A stretch of DNA of 64,000 nucleotides from Kroppenstedtia guangzhouensis (lineage in GTDB: Bacteria; Bacillota; Bacilli; Thermoactinomycetales; DSM-45169). Each line of letters starts with the position of its first letter. Position 1 is the first letter of the stretch. The stretch lies in the NCBI RefSeq assembly GCF_014637345.1, contig NZ_BMEX01000004.1:62001-126000 (forward strand), read 5' to 3'. Position numbers and translations under genes: made by a program. Of the stretch, positions 53,794 through 63,959 are shown one piece after another. Below the pieces are notes generated by a model. It was given only the letters and a program-made list of their open reading frames with translations. It ran no database searches and was not told where the DNA came from.

Positions 53794-53833
53794 AAAAAAG
53801 TGGATCAAACACCTGCATAAAGGTGTTTGATCC
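53794..53833 (-). terminator. Terminator of the NRPS gene
   Basis: A perfect 13-bp stem GGATCAAACACCT / AGGTGTTTGATCC with a 6-base loop; on the minus strand it is followed by TTTTTT. It lies about 210 bp after the NRPS stop. Confidence 0.85.
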
Positions 53834-53992
53834 GCCCTCTGACACTAATTTATTCTTACTGGTGGTGGGACGAACAGTCATCCTAGGATGAAGGGTGCCA
53901 TCCTACCCAGCGGAAAAACTGGAGGGAGGGCGTTTAGGGACAACATCCTTCCTTGTAATGTTTCCGAACGGCTTTGAACACGATCTTTCTAT

Positions 53993-54014
53993 CCAAAATG
54001 TGGCTAATCAACAC
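53993..54014 (-). repeat. 22-bp dispersed repeat copy next to the NRPS gene
   Basis: Read on the minus strand: GTGTTGATTAGCC followed by ACATTTTGG, preceded by CAAGC. It lies 27 bp from the NRPS stop codon, between it and its terminator. The following bases (ATAGAAAGATCGTGTTCAAA) resemble those after the 22821 copy. Confidence 0.7.
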
Positions 54015-54040
54015 GCTTGGAGTAATACTGTATTTTTCAA

Positions 54041-57000
54041 TCAGAAGAGTCTATCTAGTTCGGAAGCTGACAATTTACTCAAGTCATTCAGCAGTAACTC
54101 GGATAGACGAAGGTCAGGGTTTTCCAATACTTGCTCTGTAATAGATACAAGATCCTGCAGCAATTCTTGAATCGTTTCATGCTTGAATACATCAGTGCTG
54201 TATTCAAATGAAACCTTGATATCATTTTTTATTTCCGTTACATACATAGTGAGATCAAATTTTGATTTTCCGCGGTCCAAATCAACAAAATCAGCCTCAA
54301 TTTCAGGTAGTTTTAATTTGCCGTGGGAATCACTTTCGTATGCAAACATAACTTGAAACAAAGGAGACTGGTTTAAATTCCTCTCGGGAAAAAGCTCCCT
54401 AACCAACATATCAAAAGGTAAATCCTGGTTCCGAAGAGCTTCCAGAGTGTTTTCGCGTATTTGCTGTAGAAATTTTCGGTATGTCGGATTATCTGTGACT
54501 TCCGTTCTTAAGACCGTTGTATTTACAAAGCAACCAATTACGTGTTCTACTTCGCTTTGATTTCGGTTTGTCAGTGGAGTACCTACCACTAAGTCCTCTT
54601 GTCCACTATGGATGTAGAGCAAAGCCTTAAATAGTGACAAAAATGTCATATATAGGCTTGTTCCCTCTTGTACACTAAGTTTTTTCAACGACTCCACCAG
54701 CTCGGGAGGATACCATACAGATACTTCTGATCCATTGAAACTCGGTACGGAGGGTCTTTCAAAATCCAAAGTCAAAACAGATCCTTGCGGAAAATTGGAG
54801 AGTTTCTCTTTCCAGTAATTAAGTTGACTGAGGAGTGCTGATTGATCCCAGGTTTGCCTTTGCCAATAGGCATAATCCTTATATTGAATTGGGCTATCTT
54901 CCAGCTCAGGTATAACGTTTTTGGTATACGCACGATAAAGGGTTGAGAACTCTTGTAAAAAAATATCCATAGACCAACCATCAAACACAATATGGTGTAC
55001 GACGATCAACAACCAATGTCTCGTTTCATTCAACTTTATGATTTCGAAACGAATCGGCAGCTCTTTTCTGAGATCAAAAGGCACCTTCAGTTCTCGTTTG
55101 CAATGCTCTAAGGCAATTGCTTCCCTGTCATTTTCCAAACTGGATAAATCATTGTATCCACAATCGAGGTTTTCCAATGGTAGAACAAATTGTTTTGGAA
55201 CCCCATCCTTGTTCGTAAACCTCGTTCGGAGGGATTCATGGCGCTTGACAATGGTTTCCAAACTTCGCTTCATGGCAGAGAGGTTCAATTTCCCCTGCAA
55301 CTCAAGAATAGTTGAGATATTATACAGCGATGATTCTAAATGAAGCTCGGACAAGAACCACATTCTTTCTTGGGTATACGACAACGGATAATAACCATCG
55401 GGAAGTTGCACCGGGTGAATAGTTTTGCTCTTTATGAATTCTTCCCCTTTATATTTCCTTATTTTTTCTCCCAACTCACTCACAGTGGGAGATTCAAATA
55501 AAACGCGAATCGGTAACTGAATTCCCCATTCATTTTTCAATCGATAAAGCACTTGAACAGCCGCTAGGGAATGTCCGCCTAATTCAAAGAAGTTTTCTCC
55601 AATTCCTACCTGATCTAAATCAAGAACCTCTGCAAATATAGCAACCAGTCTGGACTCGATATCATCTCTTGGCTTCTCACTCAGACTTTCATGGTTCACA
55701 TTTGTAATCGTTAATTCGTTTAGTGCTCTCAGATCCAGCTTTCCACTCGCGTTTATTGGCAGCGAGGGTAACTTTATCACTCGGGACGGAATCATATAGG
55801 CAGGGAGAAGGCTAGACAAATGCCTTTTCAACTCTTTTTCTATCACATCGGAATCACTCGGCACGATGGCAGCAACTAGTGAACTCCCATTATCACTATT
55901 TTTCACAAAAACCACGGCATCTTTGACTCCAGGATAGGTTTCCAGAGCAATTTTAACCTCTTCCAACTCTATCCTATACCCTCGAATCTTTACTTGTTGA
56001 TCGATCCGACCGATGTATTCAATCGTTCCATTCGAAAGCCACCGTGCAAGGTCCCCTGTTTTATATAGTTTTTCTCCTTCATCAAATGGATTCGGCACAA
56101 ATCGCTTCCGGGTTAATTCAGGCCGATTCAAATATCCCCTGGCCACTCCTTTTCCACCAATGTAAAGTTCTCCTGGAACCCCCACCGGGACAGGCTTCAT
56201 CTCCTTATCCAAGATGTAAAGCTGCTGATTATCACCGGATCGACCGATGGGAACAGAACGGCCTGTATGCTGGTTCGGATCAAACGGATACGCAGTACAT
56301 ATCACTGTCGCTTCTGTGGGGCCATAAGCGTTATATAATTCGACCTTATGATCAAATTGATTCAAAATTTTTCGGGCAAAGGAAACTTCTAACTCTTCTC
56401 CCCCCAATATAATCCGTTTCTTCGATGAGATTTTGATAGGATTGTGCTGGATCATTTTCAAATGGGAAGGAGTTGTTTTCAATATTCCTACTCGACTATC
56501 TTCCACCGCTTTCAACATTAATTCTTCAGCATGCTCTTCCTCATACAATACAACTGCGCTACCGGAAACCAAAGGGGCAAACACGGCAGTCACTGTTGCA
56601 TCAAATGATAATGAGGTGATAACAGGCATGTTTAACGGCTCGCCCTTCATCAGCGCTTTTTTGAACCAGTAGAGATAATTCACAACCGATCGATGTTCGA
56701 TTGCCACTCCTTTGGGTTTTCCGGTTGAACCTGAGGTATAGATGACATAAGCCAGGTCATTTACTTGACCAACTTTTTTCGGATTGAATACAGCTTCAGA
56801 GGTTAGATCCAATTGTTCGAAGTATAGTGTCTCACCGGAATATGAGTGAGGAATTTCCATGTGGTTGTGAAGAAGCCACAGGGAAATACCTGAATCTTCC
56901 ATGATATATTCCACTCTTTTAGAGGGAAGGGAAGAGTCGATCGGTACATAACCACCACCTGCTTTTAAGATGGCTAAAATTCCCGTCACCATATCGAGTG

Positions 57001-60000
57001 AACGCTTTACAGAAATTCCAACTAAGCTTTCGCGATGAACACCTTTTCTTCGCAGCAAATGCGCCAGTTGGTTTGCCTTTCTGTTCAGCTCTTGATACGT
57101 GATTCCCTTCTCCTCAACGAAGACTGCCGTTTTCTCCGGGGTTTGCTCTACTTGTGCTTCAAATAAATCGACTAGTGTCAAATGATGGGGATAATCGGTT
57201 TTGGTTTGATTCCAATCCACGACTACTTGTTGTTGTTCTTTCCTTGTTAATATATCTAGTTTTGAGATTTTTTGATCTGGATCCTTAACGATTTGCTCAA
57301 GTAAATATTGATAATGACCGACCATTCTCTCAATAGTCGATCTATTGTAAAGATCCGAGTTGTATTCCCAATCAACGGTGATTCCCCATTCTGCCTCCTT
57401 CCTCTTTCCTTCATACCGAGGCGTTACAACGATATTTAAATCAAATTTGGCAGAGCCATTGTGTAATCCCGTCCATACATCAGCGCTTAATTCCGGCATG
57501 TCTAGTTCAGGGAGGGGAGAGTCGTGAAAGCTGAATGCCACTTGAAAGAGTGGATTAAAACTGAGATCCCTTTGAACTCGCAAGCTTTCCACCAATTTAT
57601 TTAATGGGTATTGTTGATAATCATACGCTTCCATTACAACATCTGATACCCGATTTAACAATTCTTTGAAACTAATCTCACCAGAAAGATCCGTTCGCAA
57701 TGGCACCACATTAACTAGCATGCCGATCAGATTTTCTGATTCTCGCAGGCTTCTGTTTGCAAATGCGGAACCAATCAATATATCTTCTTTGCCTGTATAT
57801 CGGTACATTAAAGTTTTAAATACAGCCAAGGTTGTCATAAATAAAGTCGTTTTCAACTCTGTGCTTAGCTTTCGCAAAGATTTACACAAGTTGAGCGGCA
57901 GTTCCATTCTAATTTGTGATCCGCGAAAACTTTGTTGCTTTTGACGCGCAAAATCGGAGGGAAGTTCCAACACAGGTGGACGGTCACCTATTTTTCGTTG
58001 CCAATAATCCAGTTGCTTCTTAGCTTGATCGCTGTTGATCCATCTTTGTTGCCATCTTGTATAATCAGCAAACTGTAGGGGCAAATGTGGCAGTGTTGGC
58101 TGGTTTCCGTTATGAAGTGCTTGATAGCTGGTGTATAGCTCTCGTAAAAACTGGTGAAAAGACCATCCATCATGGAGCAAATGATGTTCCACATGCAGTA
58201 GCACATGTTGGTCATTAGACAGTTTTAATAGTGACCACCTTACTAGAGGGAGTTTTGATATGTCGAATGAACGGGATATTTCATTTTTCACATATCGATC
58301 GATTTCCGACGCTTGCTCCCTGTTGGATAACGTACTTAAATCAATCACTTTCAGATTATAACTCATGGATTGATGAACTTTTTGATAGGGTTTTCCGTTT
58401 CTTTCATGAAATGTGGTGCGAAAAATTTCATGACGTTGAATAATCAGATTTAGAGCTTTCTCTAGAGCTGGAACGTTCAAGTTACCTGAGAAAGCGATAC
58501 GTGCCTGAAAATGATAAGCCAAATTATCAGGGTCGAGATGATGAGTGAACCACACGCCCTCCTGGGGACAGGACAATGGAATATCCGAGTCATCATCATT
58601 TATCGGATACATTGCAATTTTCGTTTGGGGATTTTTTCTTGCTGTTTTTTGCACTTGTTCCGCCAATAAAGCAACGGTTGGCAGTTCAATAAGAGTCCGT
58701 ATCGGTAGATCGATATCAAATCTATCCCTAATTCGTGAAATCACTTGTATAACCAACAACGAGTGGCCACCCAAATCCAAGAAATGATCATGAATGCTGA
58801 TGTTCTTCTTTTGCAGCACTTCTTCCCATATTTCTATAATGGCTCTCTCTATTTCATTTCTTGGAGCATGATCCTCACCTTTACGACCCTTCTTCTCTGT
58901 ATCCATCCCTATTAACTGCTTTCGATCAACTTTTCCACTCGGAGTGAGAGGAAGCTCAGGAATAAATATAAAAGTGGACGGTACCATATAAGAAGGAAGT
59001 TTGGTTTTTAGGTATTTTTTCAATTCTTCAGCAACAGTATGCTTATTTTTTAATACGATATATGCGTTCAAATAGTGAGATTGGCTCAAGTCTTTTTTAG
59101 CTAGCAAAACAGCATCTTTCACATCAGGATGTTGCTTAAGAACAGACTCTACTTCTCCCAGTTCAATCCGGAAACCACGGACTTTCACTTGGTCATCGAT
59201 TCGACCGATATACTCAATGTTCCCGTCCGCTAAAAATCGAGCCATATCTCCTGTCCGGTACATACGTCCTCGCTTTTGAAACGGATCGTCTAAAAAACTC
59301 TCTCTTGTCAAATCTTCTCGGTTTAAATATCCCCTTGCTACACCTTCACCACCGATATACAGCTCCCCTATTACACCAGTGGGGACTGGTTTCAATTGTG
59401 CATCCAAAATATATGCCTTTGTGTTATGTATCGGTTTTCCAATGGGAAGTTTACTGTCCTTTTCTTGTTCCCCGCTGGAAGTCCCTTTCGTGTATGTCGT
59501 AGCTGTGACCGTTGTTTCCGTAGGTCCATACGTATTGATCAATGTTATAGACGAATTGATTTTTTCCCAACGCTTCACCCGCTCTTCCGAAGCCTTTTCA
59601 CCCCCAATAATAACCAAGCGAACCGAAGCCGGTGGAGATTGTGTTGAAACAGACATTTCATATACCCATACATGCCAAAAAGCAGTAGGTAAGTTTAGAA
59701 CCGTAATCTTTTCTCTTTCTATAACATCTACAAAATTAGATAGGAGCTCATCTTTTGTTTCTAATACAAGCGTAGCCCCACTTAACAAAGTTGGGAAGAT
59801 TTCTTCTACGGACGCATCAAAACTAACGGAAGCAAACTGCAATACACGATCATGTGGTGTTAAATCGAATATTTCTGATACGGCATTCTGGTGATTCACT
59901 ACTGAGCGGTGCTCAATCATCACTCCTTTCGGTTGGCCTGTTGAACCGGATGTATAGATGATATAAGCCAAATGTTGTGGTAGTGGTAGAATGCTGAGAG

Positions 60001-60442
60001 GATCCGAATCCATACTGCTGATCGCATCCTGTTCCCGGTCAAGACAAATTATTCTCTGCTGTTCAATCGGAATGTTATTTGTTAGTTCAAGTTCGGTTAA
60101 AACATAAGAGATCTTTGTATCCTCAAAAATAAAGCGAATCCGTTCTTCTGGATACTCGATATCAATTGGCACATATGCTCCGCCCGCTTTTAGTACTCCT
60201 AAGATTCCGATGATAAAGTTCGGCGAGCGCTTCGTAAGGACTGCCACCAGTGATTCAGAAGAAATTCCTTTTGCACGTAAATAGCGAGCCAGTCGGTTAG
60301 TTTTCTCGTCTAGTTCTCGATATGTCATTTTCGTCCCTTGAAACGTTAATGCAATTGCTTCAGGTGTCTTTTTTATTTGCTCCTCAAACAGATGGATAAT
60401 GGTTTGATCTGGATTTTCCCTTTCCTGAAAATTATTTATCAT
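54041..60442 (-). CDS. Nonribosomal peptide synthetase, two modules (A-T-C-A-T-C)
   Basis: A 2133-residue NRPS. Order: A1 (about 20-500; YIIYTSGSTGQPKG, NTYGPTETTV), T1 with phosphopantetheine Ser561 (LGGHSLL), C1 with HHLLHDG at 753-759, A2 (about 1080-1570; YVIYTSGSTGKPKG, NAYGPTEATV), T2 with Ser1625, C2 with HHIVFDG at 1816-1822. The gene starts with an A domain and ends on a C domain with no thioesterase, so a partner must act in trans or the cluster is broken. By GrsA alignment the pocket residues are D-A-E-N-I-G-T-V-T (A1, unassigned) and D-A-T-K-I-G-A-V-I (A2, partly Asx-like). It is visibly AT-rich compared with its neighbours. ATG 60442 has GGAG 8 bp upstream. Confidence 0.95.
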   Translation of the reverse strand: MINNFQERENPDQTIIHLFEEQIKKTPEAIALTFQGTKMTYRELDEKTNRLARYLRAKGISSESLVAVLTKRSPNFIIGILGVLKAGGAYVPIDIEYPEERIRFIFEDTKISYVLTELELTNNIPIEQQRIICLDREQDAISSMDSDPLSILPLPQHLAYIIYTSGSTGQPKGVMIEHRSVVNHQNAVSEIFDLTPHDRVLQFASVSFDASVEEIFPTLLSGATLVLETKDELLSNFVDVIEREKITVLNLPTAFWHVWVYEMSVSTQSPPASVRLVIIGGEKASEERVKRWEKINSSITLINTYGPTETTVTATTYTKGTSSGEQEKDSKLPIGKPIHNTKAYILDAQLKPVPTGVIGELYIGGEGVARGYLNREDLTRESFLDDPFQKRGRMYRTGDMARFLADGNIEYIGRIDDQVKVRGFRIELGEVESVLKQHPDVKDAVLLAKKDLSQSHYLNAYIVLKNKHTVAEELKKYLKTKLPSYMVPSTFIFIPELPLTPSGKVDRKQLIGMDTEKKGRKGEDHAPRNEIERAIIEIWEEVLQKKNISIHDHFLDLGGHSLLVIQVISRIRDRFDIDLPIRTLIELPTVALLAEQVQKTARKNPQTKIAMYPINDDDSDIPLSCPQEGVWFTHHLDPDNLAYHFQARIAFSGNLNVPALEKALNLIIQRHEIFRTTFHERNGKPYQKVHQSMSYNLKVIDLSTLSNREQASEIDRYVKNEISRSFDISKLPLVRWSLLKLSNDQHVLLHVEHHLLHDGWSFHQFLRELYTSYQALHNGNQPTLPHLPLQFADYTRWQQRWINSDQAKKQLDYWQRKIGDRPPVLELPSDFARQKQQSFRGSQIRMELPLNLCKSLRKLSTELKTTLFMTTLAVFKTLMYRYTGKEDILIGSAFANRSLRESENLIGMLVNVVPLRTDLSGEISFKELLNRVSDVVMEAYDYQQYPLNKLVESLRVQRDLSFNPLFQVAFSFHDSPLPELDMPELSADVWTGLHNGSAKFDLNIVVTPRYEGKRKEAEWGITVDWEYNSDLYNRSTIERMVGHYQYLLEQIVKDPDQKISKLDILTRKEQQQVVVDWNQTKTDYPHHLTLVDLFEAQVEQTPEKTAVFVEEKGITYQELNRKANQLAHLLRRKGVHRESLVGISVKRSLDMVTGILAILKAGGGYVPIDSSLPSKRVEYIMEDSGISLWLLHNHMEIPHSYSGETLYFEQLDLTSEAVFNPKKVGQVNDLAYVIYTSGSTGKPKGVAIEHRSVVNYLYWFKKALMKGEPLNMPVITSLSFDATVTAVFAPLVSGSAVVLYEEEHAEELMLKAVEDSRVGILKTTPSHLKMIQHNPIKISSKKRIILGGEELEVSFARKILNQFDHKVELYNAYGPTEATVICTAYPFDPNQHTGRSVPIGRSGDNQQLYILDKEMKPVPVGVPGELYIGGKGVARGYLNRPELTRKRFVPNPFDEGEKLYKTGDLARWLSNGTIEYIGRIDQQVKIRGYRIELEEVKIALETYPGVKDAVVFVKNSDNGSSLVAAIVPSDSDVIEKELKRHLSSLLPAYMIPSRVIKLPSLPINASGKLDLRALNELTITNVNHESLSEKPRDDIESRLVAIFAEVLDLDQVGIGENFFELGGHSLAAVQVLYRLKNEWGIQLPIRVLFESPTVSELGEKIRKYKGEEFIKSKTIHPVQLPDGYYPLSYTQERMWFLSELHLESSLYNISTILELQGKLNLSAMKRSLETIVKRHESLRTRFTNKDGVPKQFVLPLENLDCGYNDLSSLENDREAIALEHCKRELKVPFDLRKELPIRFEIIKLNETRHWLLIVVHHIVFDGWSMDIFLQEFSTLYRAYTKNVIPELEDSPIQYKDYAYWQRQTWDQSALLSQLNYWKEKLSNFPQGSVLTLDFERPSVPSFNGSEVSVWYPPELVESLKKLSVQEGTSLYMTFLSLFKALLYIHSGQEDLVVGTPLTNRNQSEVEHVIGCFVNTTVLRTEVTDNPTYRKFLQQIRENTLEALRNQDLPFDMLVRELFPERNLNQSPLFQVMFAYESDSHGKLKLPEIEADFVDLDRGKSKFDLTMYVTEIKNDIKVSFEYSTDVFKHETIQELLQDLVSITEQVLENPDLRLSELLLNDLSKLSASELDRLF

Positions 60443-60997
60443 GATCATCACTCCAATTTTTTTTGGCACAGTCATTCGTTTTCAATTGAGAAGGGGGAGG
60501 GGGCATGGCTGGTTGACTTCCGTTGATACGAAGCTAGCCATACCGACCCGGAGCCTTGCCCCAGGCATATCAGACACGCCCAACATAGATGGTAGTCGTC
60601 TTTCTAATTGCTATTGTCAAAATGAAGAAGAACCACTCAACTTTTCGTTATCCGCCAAGCCGATTTTTGTTTAAAATACGGCATTACTCCCTATTTTACT
60701 TATGACGCGAATCCTCATTCCCCTCGAATTCAGTGTCATGCTCGCCGGCACCGACATGAGTCCAATACTCCTCAATTATCAGTTGGTATAAATTCCGAAA
60801 AAGGTTTGAAGAAGTCAGTTAAGTGGTTGTTATTTTTATCTCTAAGCAACAGAGATAGTATTATAAAAATCACTCTATTTCAACTATTAAATTAGTGCAA
60901 AATTCCATATAGGTAAAAATGGATATCGAACGGCGGTATTTGACTATAGACAGAAATTCTGGTTTATTGGTATACCCTAAATCAAGGGGGAATTCAG
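60443..60997. other. AT-rich intergenic region upstream of the NRPS gene
   Basis: No gene is supported in these 555 bases. The part near the NRPS carries a CATGGCT ... AGCCATA inverted pair (60504-60543). GTTGATACGAAGCTAGCCATA at 60522-60542 resembles the 22-bp repeat with a 7-base insertion, a weak match. The rest is AT-rich. Promoters for both flanking genes must lie here, but no clear -35/-10 was found. Confidence 0.4.
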
Positions 60998-61615
60998 ATG
61001 ACTTCGATGCAACAGAAGGGTTCCAACTCCACGCCTATTAGTGACGAAGATCTTCAGAAGATTACGTTGGGGGAGCGGAAGCCGCACAACGCGCCAATCA
61101 CTCTCGTCGAGTACGACCCACGCTGGCCTGAACTTTTCGATCGGGAGGCGAATCGGATTCGCTCTGCACTCGGCAACAAGGCATTGCGGGTAGAGCATGT
61201 CGGTTCGACCTCGGTACCAGGGCTGTGTGCCAAGCCAATCATCGACATGCTGCTGGTCGTGGCGGACTCCGCCAACGAAACGTCCTATATCCCGGCCTTG
61301 GAGACAGCAGGTTACACGCTATGGATCCGGGAGCCTGAGTGGTTCGAGCACCGTCTGTTCAAGGGATCCGATATCGAAATCAACCTACACGTGTTTAGCG
61401 CAGGCACATCTGAGATTGAACGAATGATACGCTTCCGTGATTGGCTACGGGCCCATGATACCGATCGGGATAAATATGCGCGGGTCAAGCGCGAGCTGGC
61501 TCAGCGTGTGTGGCGGCACGTGCAGCACTATGCGGAGGCCAAAACCTCGATTATCCAGGAGATCATGGATCGGGCGAACGCAGCCGACGGCACGCCCGAC
61601 ATCACCGGAACTTAA
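60998..61615 (+). CDS. GrpB-family nucleotidyltransferase-like protein (UPF0157)
   Basis: A 205-residue protein of the GrpB/DUF (UPF0157) family, which has a nucleotidyltransferase fold and is sometimes fused to dephospho-CoA kinase. Signature: HVGSTSVPGLCAKPIIDMLLVV at about residues 67-88, shown here in part as VGSTSVPGL and PIIDMLL. Also LVEYDPRWPELFDRE and SDIEINLHVF. AAGGGGG precedes ATG 60998. Its base composition is back to the GC-rich average, unlike the NRPS just before it. The function is unknown. Confidence 0.88.
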   Translation: MTSMQQKGSNSTPISDEDLQKITLGERKPHNAPITLVEYDPRWPELFDREANRIRSALGNKALRVEHVGSTSVPGLCAKPIIDMLLVVADSANETSYIPALETAGYTLWIREPEWFEHRLFKGSDIEINLHVFSAGTSEIERMIRFRDWLRAHDTDRDKYARVKRELAQRVWRHVQHYAEAKTSIIQEIMDRANAADGTPDITGT

Positions 61616-61851
61616 GCGCCCAGACCCTCGCAACCCTCATGTGGCGATGAAGGGGGAACAGAAGCATGCTTTTGAGAACCGGAGATTGTAACTGGATCGA
61701 GGGGAGTGTTAGGGCCGGGGATTCGCGGATCATTAAGCGGTAAATTGAAGCCAGACGGGTTTATACCCGCCTGGCCAAAAGCGCAAACCAATTTTTCCAT
61801 CGTCTCCATACAGGTTAAAGGGTTGATAAAAGTTGTAATTTGTGGGTGAGA
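61616..61851. other. Intergenic region with hairpin
   Basis: A hairpin CCAGACGGGT / ACCCGCCTGG with a TTAT loop (61751-61774) lies about 77 bp after the YhhN stop on the minus strand and may end that transcript, although its T-tract is poor (TTCAATTT). Minus-strand bases 61733-61843 also read as an aromatic-rich peptide end (YNFYQPFNLYGDDGK) with no start, a possible gene remnant. Confidence 0.4.
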
Positions 61852-62493
61852 TCAAATGCCTGCCCCCACACTCAGGGCCAACAGATACTGGGCGGTGAAA
61901 TAGGTGCTCATCACCCCGAGGTCTCCCCGGGGGAAAGGATGGACAAACCGATTCCAGCCGAGAATGGCGTCCGAGAGATAGAAGAGCAGAGCTCCGATCA
62001 GGAGGAGGGAGGAACCGGTGAACCAGGCCGTCCAAACCATCAGGGAGATCACCAGCACATAGGAGAGGACAGCAAACTGCAATCTCCCCCCGCCTTCTTC
62101 CTTGACCCCGGGTCGTAGAAAGTAGATATAAACCGCACCGAACAAAATCAGCACCAAGGTGAACCCAACCCATCCGGAGCCGTCTTTCATCCCGAGGAAG
62201 AAAGCGGTGACATAGCAGAGATGAGCGAGAAAAAAAGAGGAGAGTCCCTGGATGAACCGATTGGACGGCAACATGAGGAAAACATCCCCGACAAGGGAAA
62301 ACAGAAGGCCGATCAAAATCAGCCAACCGTAGCTTCCGGGTTCCTTCGCCAACCCGACGGCGGCGAGCAGGATGATCCAGATCATCGTTCCCGGCTTCAA
62401 AAGAAATTTCCACAGTTGCCGGTCTTTGTACAAGGCCAACCAGAGATAGGCGAGGCCGGAGACGAGGGTTGCGATGGAAAGAAACAGAATCAC
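61852..62493 (-). CDS. Lysoplasmalogenase/YhhN family membrane protein
   Basis: A 213-residue protein with about eight membrane segments. The YhhN/TMEM86 family motifs GDVFLMLP and YLSDAILGWNRF, which include conserved Asp residues proposed as catalytic in lysoplasmalogenases, are intact. TMEM86-type members cleave the vinyl ether of lysoplasmalogens. The bacterial role is less clear. GTG 62493 is chosen because AAGGAGG lies 8 bp upstream; an ATG 15 codons earlier has no such site. It is monocistronic. Confidence 0.88.
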   Translation of the reverse strand: MILFLSIATLVSGLAYLWLALYKDRQLWKFLLKPGTMIWIILLAAVGLAKEPGSYGWLILIGLLFSLVGDVFLMLPSNRFIQGLSSFFLAHLCYVTAFFLGMKDGSGWVGFTLVLILFGAVYIYFLRPGVKEEGGGRLQFAVLSYVLVISLMVWTAWFTGSSLLLIGALLFYLSDAILGWNRFVHPFPRGDLGVMSTYFTAQYLLALSVGAGI

Positions 62494-62793
62494 GCCGATG
62501 ACCTCCTTCGTCCTCTTGCTAACCTGTATTCGATCCACTGATGAGATATCCTTTTCTTTTAAGAATGGGAATATTATTGATAAATGGATGGAGTCGGCTT
62601 TTCGCTTACTCAGATTATGGGCGGTGGGAGAGGGACGTGTGCTGTGTCAAGCCGGGAGCCAAGGAATCCAGAGAGACTGGGCGCCTATGGGATGCGCCGG
62701 CACACTGATTCATTCCGTGGTCTCCCTGGAATGGCTGGAACCTGAGGATTTGTAACAGCCAATAAATGTTTTGTCCATACCGGGCAGACGAAT
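62494..62793. other. Intergenic region with a doubtful 55-codon frame
   Basis: A plus-strand open frame from ATG 62588 to 62755 (MESAFRLLRLWAVGEGR...) reads plausibly but has no ribosome site and no recognised family. It is not called as a gene. Nothing else was seen before the terminator. Confidence 0.35.
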
Positions 62794-62826
62794 AAAGAGA
62801 CGGCAACGCACCGTCTCTTTTTCTTT
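62794..62826. terminator. Terminator of the acetyl-diaminopimelate deacetylase gene (possibly bidirectional)
   Basis: A perfect 10-bp stem AAAGAGACGG / CCGTCTCTTT with a 7-base loop, followed by TTCTTTT on the plus strand and TATT on the minus strand. It adjoins the stop codon of the gene that follows. Confidence 0.8.
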
Positions 62827-63959
62827 TAACTGTCCGCTTTCCAGGTGAGATATCTCGTCATCAGATCAATCGCTGTTGGAATGGCCTCTTCATTGGGGAG
62901 AAGGGAAGGATGATGCAGGCCGTGGGGGCTGTCGACCCCCAACCAGAACATCATGCCGGGAATCTCCCGCAGAAAGTAGCCGAAGTCTTCTCCGGCCATC
63001 GCCTCCCGGCATTCCACCACGTGAACGCCACCTTCTTCGCCGGCCCAGTCCATGAATTGCCGGGTCAGGGTCTCCTCATTTTCCACCTGGCAGTAGTTGG
63101 ATCCCCAGTCAATGCGGGATTCACAGGCAAAACCGGTCTCAATCCCCCGGACCAGCGCCCGAATACGGTTTTTGATCTGTTCCATGGAATCCATGGTTAA
63201 GGTGCGGATTGTGCCCTCCAGTCGGGCTTGGCCGGGGATGATATTTTGTTTGGTGCCGATGCTCACCTTGCCCAGGGTGAGGATGGCGGCGTCCAACGGG
63301 TCGATGTTGCGGGAGATGATCGTCTGCATTTGCATCGCCAGCTGGGAGGCGGCGATCACCATGTCATTGGAGCGATGGGGCAGGGAGGCATGGCCGCTCA
63401 CTCCGATCAGGTCGATATATAGTTCCGAAGTATTGGCGAACAAGATCCCCGGCCGGGTGGCGATGGTTCCCACCGGGTACTCGGGTCCGATATGAAGCCC
63501 GAAGATCTGATCCGGTTTCCAGGACTGAAATTCTTCACTCCGGAGCATGGGGAGGGCGCCTCCGGGGCCCTCTTCCGCAGGTTGGAACAGAAACAAAAGA
63601 TCATCCCTGATCGGGTGTTCCACAAAGTGATGCAGGATCCCGAGGGCGATGGCCATGTGAAAATCATGTCCGCAGGCGTGCATGCGGCCGGGGTGCTCCG
63701 AGGCGAACTCCAATCCGGTCTCCTCCCCGATGGGAAGGCCGTCGATGTCGGTGCGCCAAGCGAGGGTGCGGCGGGGACGGATCCCCTTCACCTTGGCCAG
63801 CACCCCGGTGCGCCAGGTTTTCACTTCCAGCCGCTTTGGGGGATAACGGGAGAGAAACTCCAAAATGAATTTCTGCGTTTTAAATTCGGCAAATCCCAGT
63901 TCGGGAATGCGGTGAAGCCGGCGGCGGATCTCCACAAAAGGGTGCAGATTGTTGCCCAT
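62826..63959 (-). CDS. ykuR: N-acetyldiaminopimelate deacetylase (YkuR-like, M20 family)
   Basis: A 377-residue M20D metallo-hydrolase that removes acetate from N-acetyl-LL-diaminopimelate in the acetylase branch of lysine and cell-wall synthesis. It closely follows Bacillus Yku[74 protein letters not shown] and [11 protein letters not shown]. Metal ligands Cys/His (ACGHD), Glu-Glu (AEEG) and His residues are intact. GGAGGGA lies about 10 bp before ATG 63959. The acetyltransferase gene (dapH) would be expected just beyond the window edge upstream; this cannot be seen. Confidence 0.93.
   Translation of the reverse strand: MGNNLHPFVEIRRRLHRIPELGFAEFKTQKFILEFLSRYPPKRLEVKTWRTGVLAKVKGIRPRRTLAWRTDIDGLPIGEETGLEFASEHPGRMHACGHDFHMAIALGILHHFVEHPIRDDLLFLFQPAEEGPGGALPMLRSEEFQSWKPDQIFGLHIGPEYPVGTIATRPGILFANTSELYIDLIGVSGHASLPHRSNDMVIAASQLAMQMQTIISRNIDPLDAAILTLGKVSIGTKQNIIPGQARLEGTIRTLTMDSMEQIKNRIRALVRGIETGFACESRIDWGSNYCQVENEETLTRQFMDWAGEEGGVHVVECREAMAGEDFGYFLREIPGMMFWLGVDSPHGLHHPSLLPNEEAIPTAIDLMTRYLTWKADS

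Noticed and set aside
62588-62755. 55-codon frame MESAFRLLRLW... as a gene
   Set aside because: No ribosome site, no recognised family, no promoter; kept only as a note in the intergenic entry.
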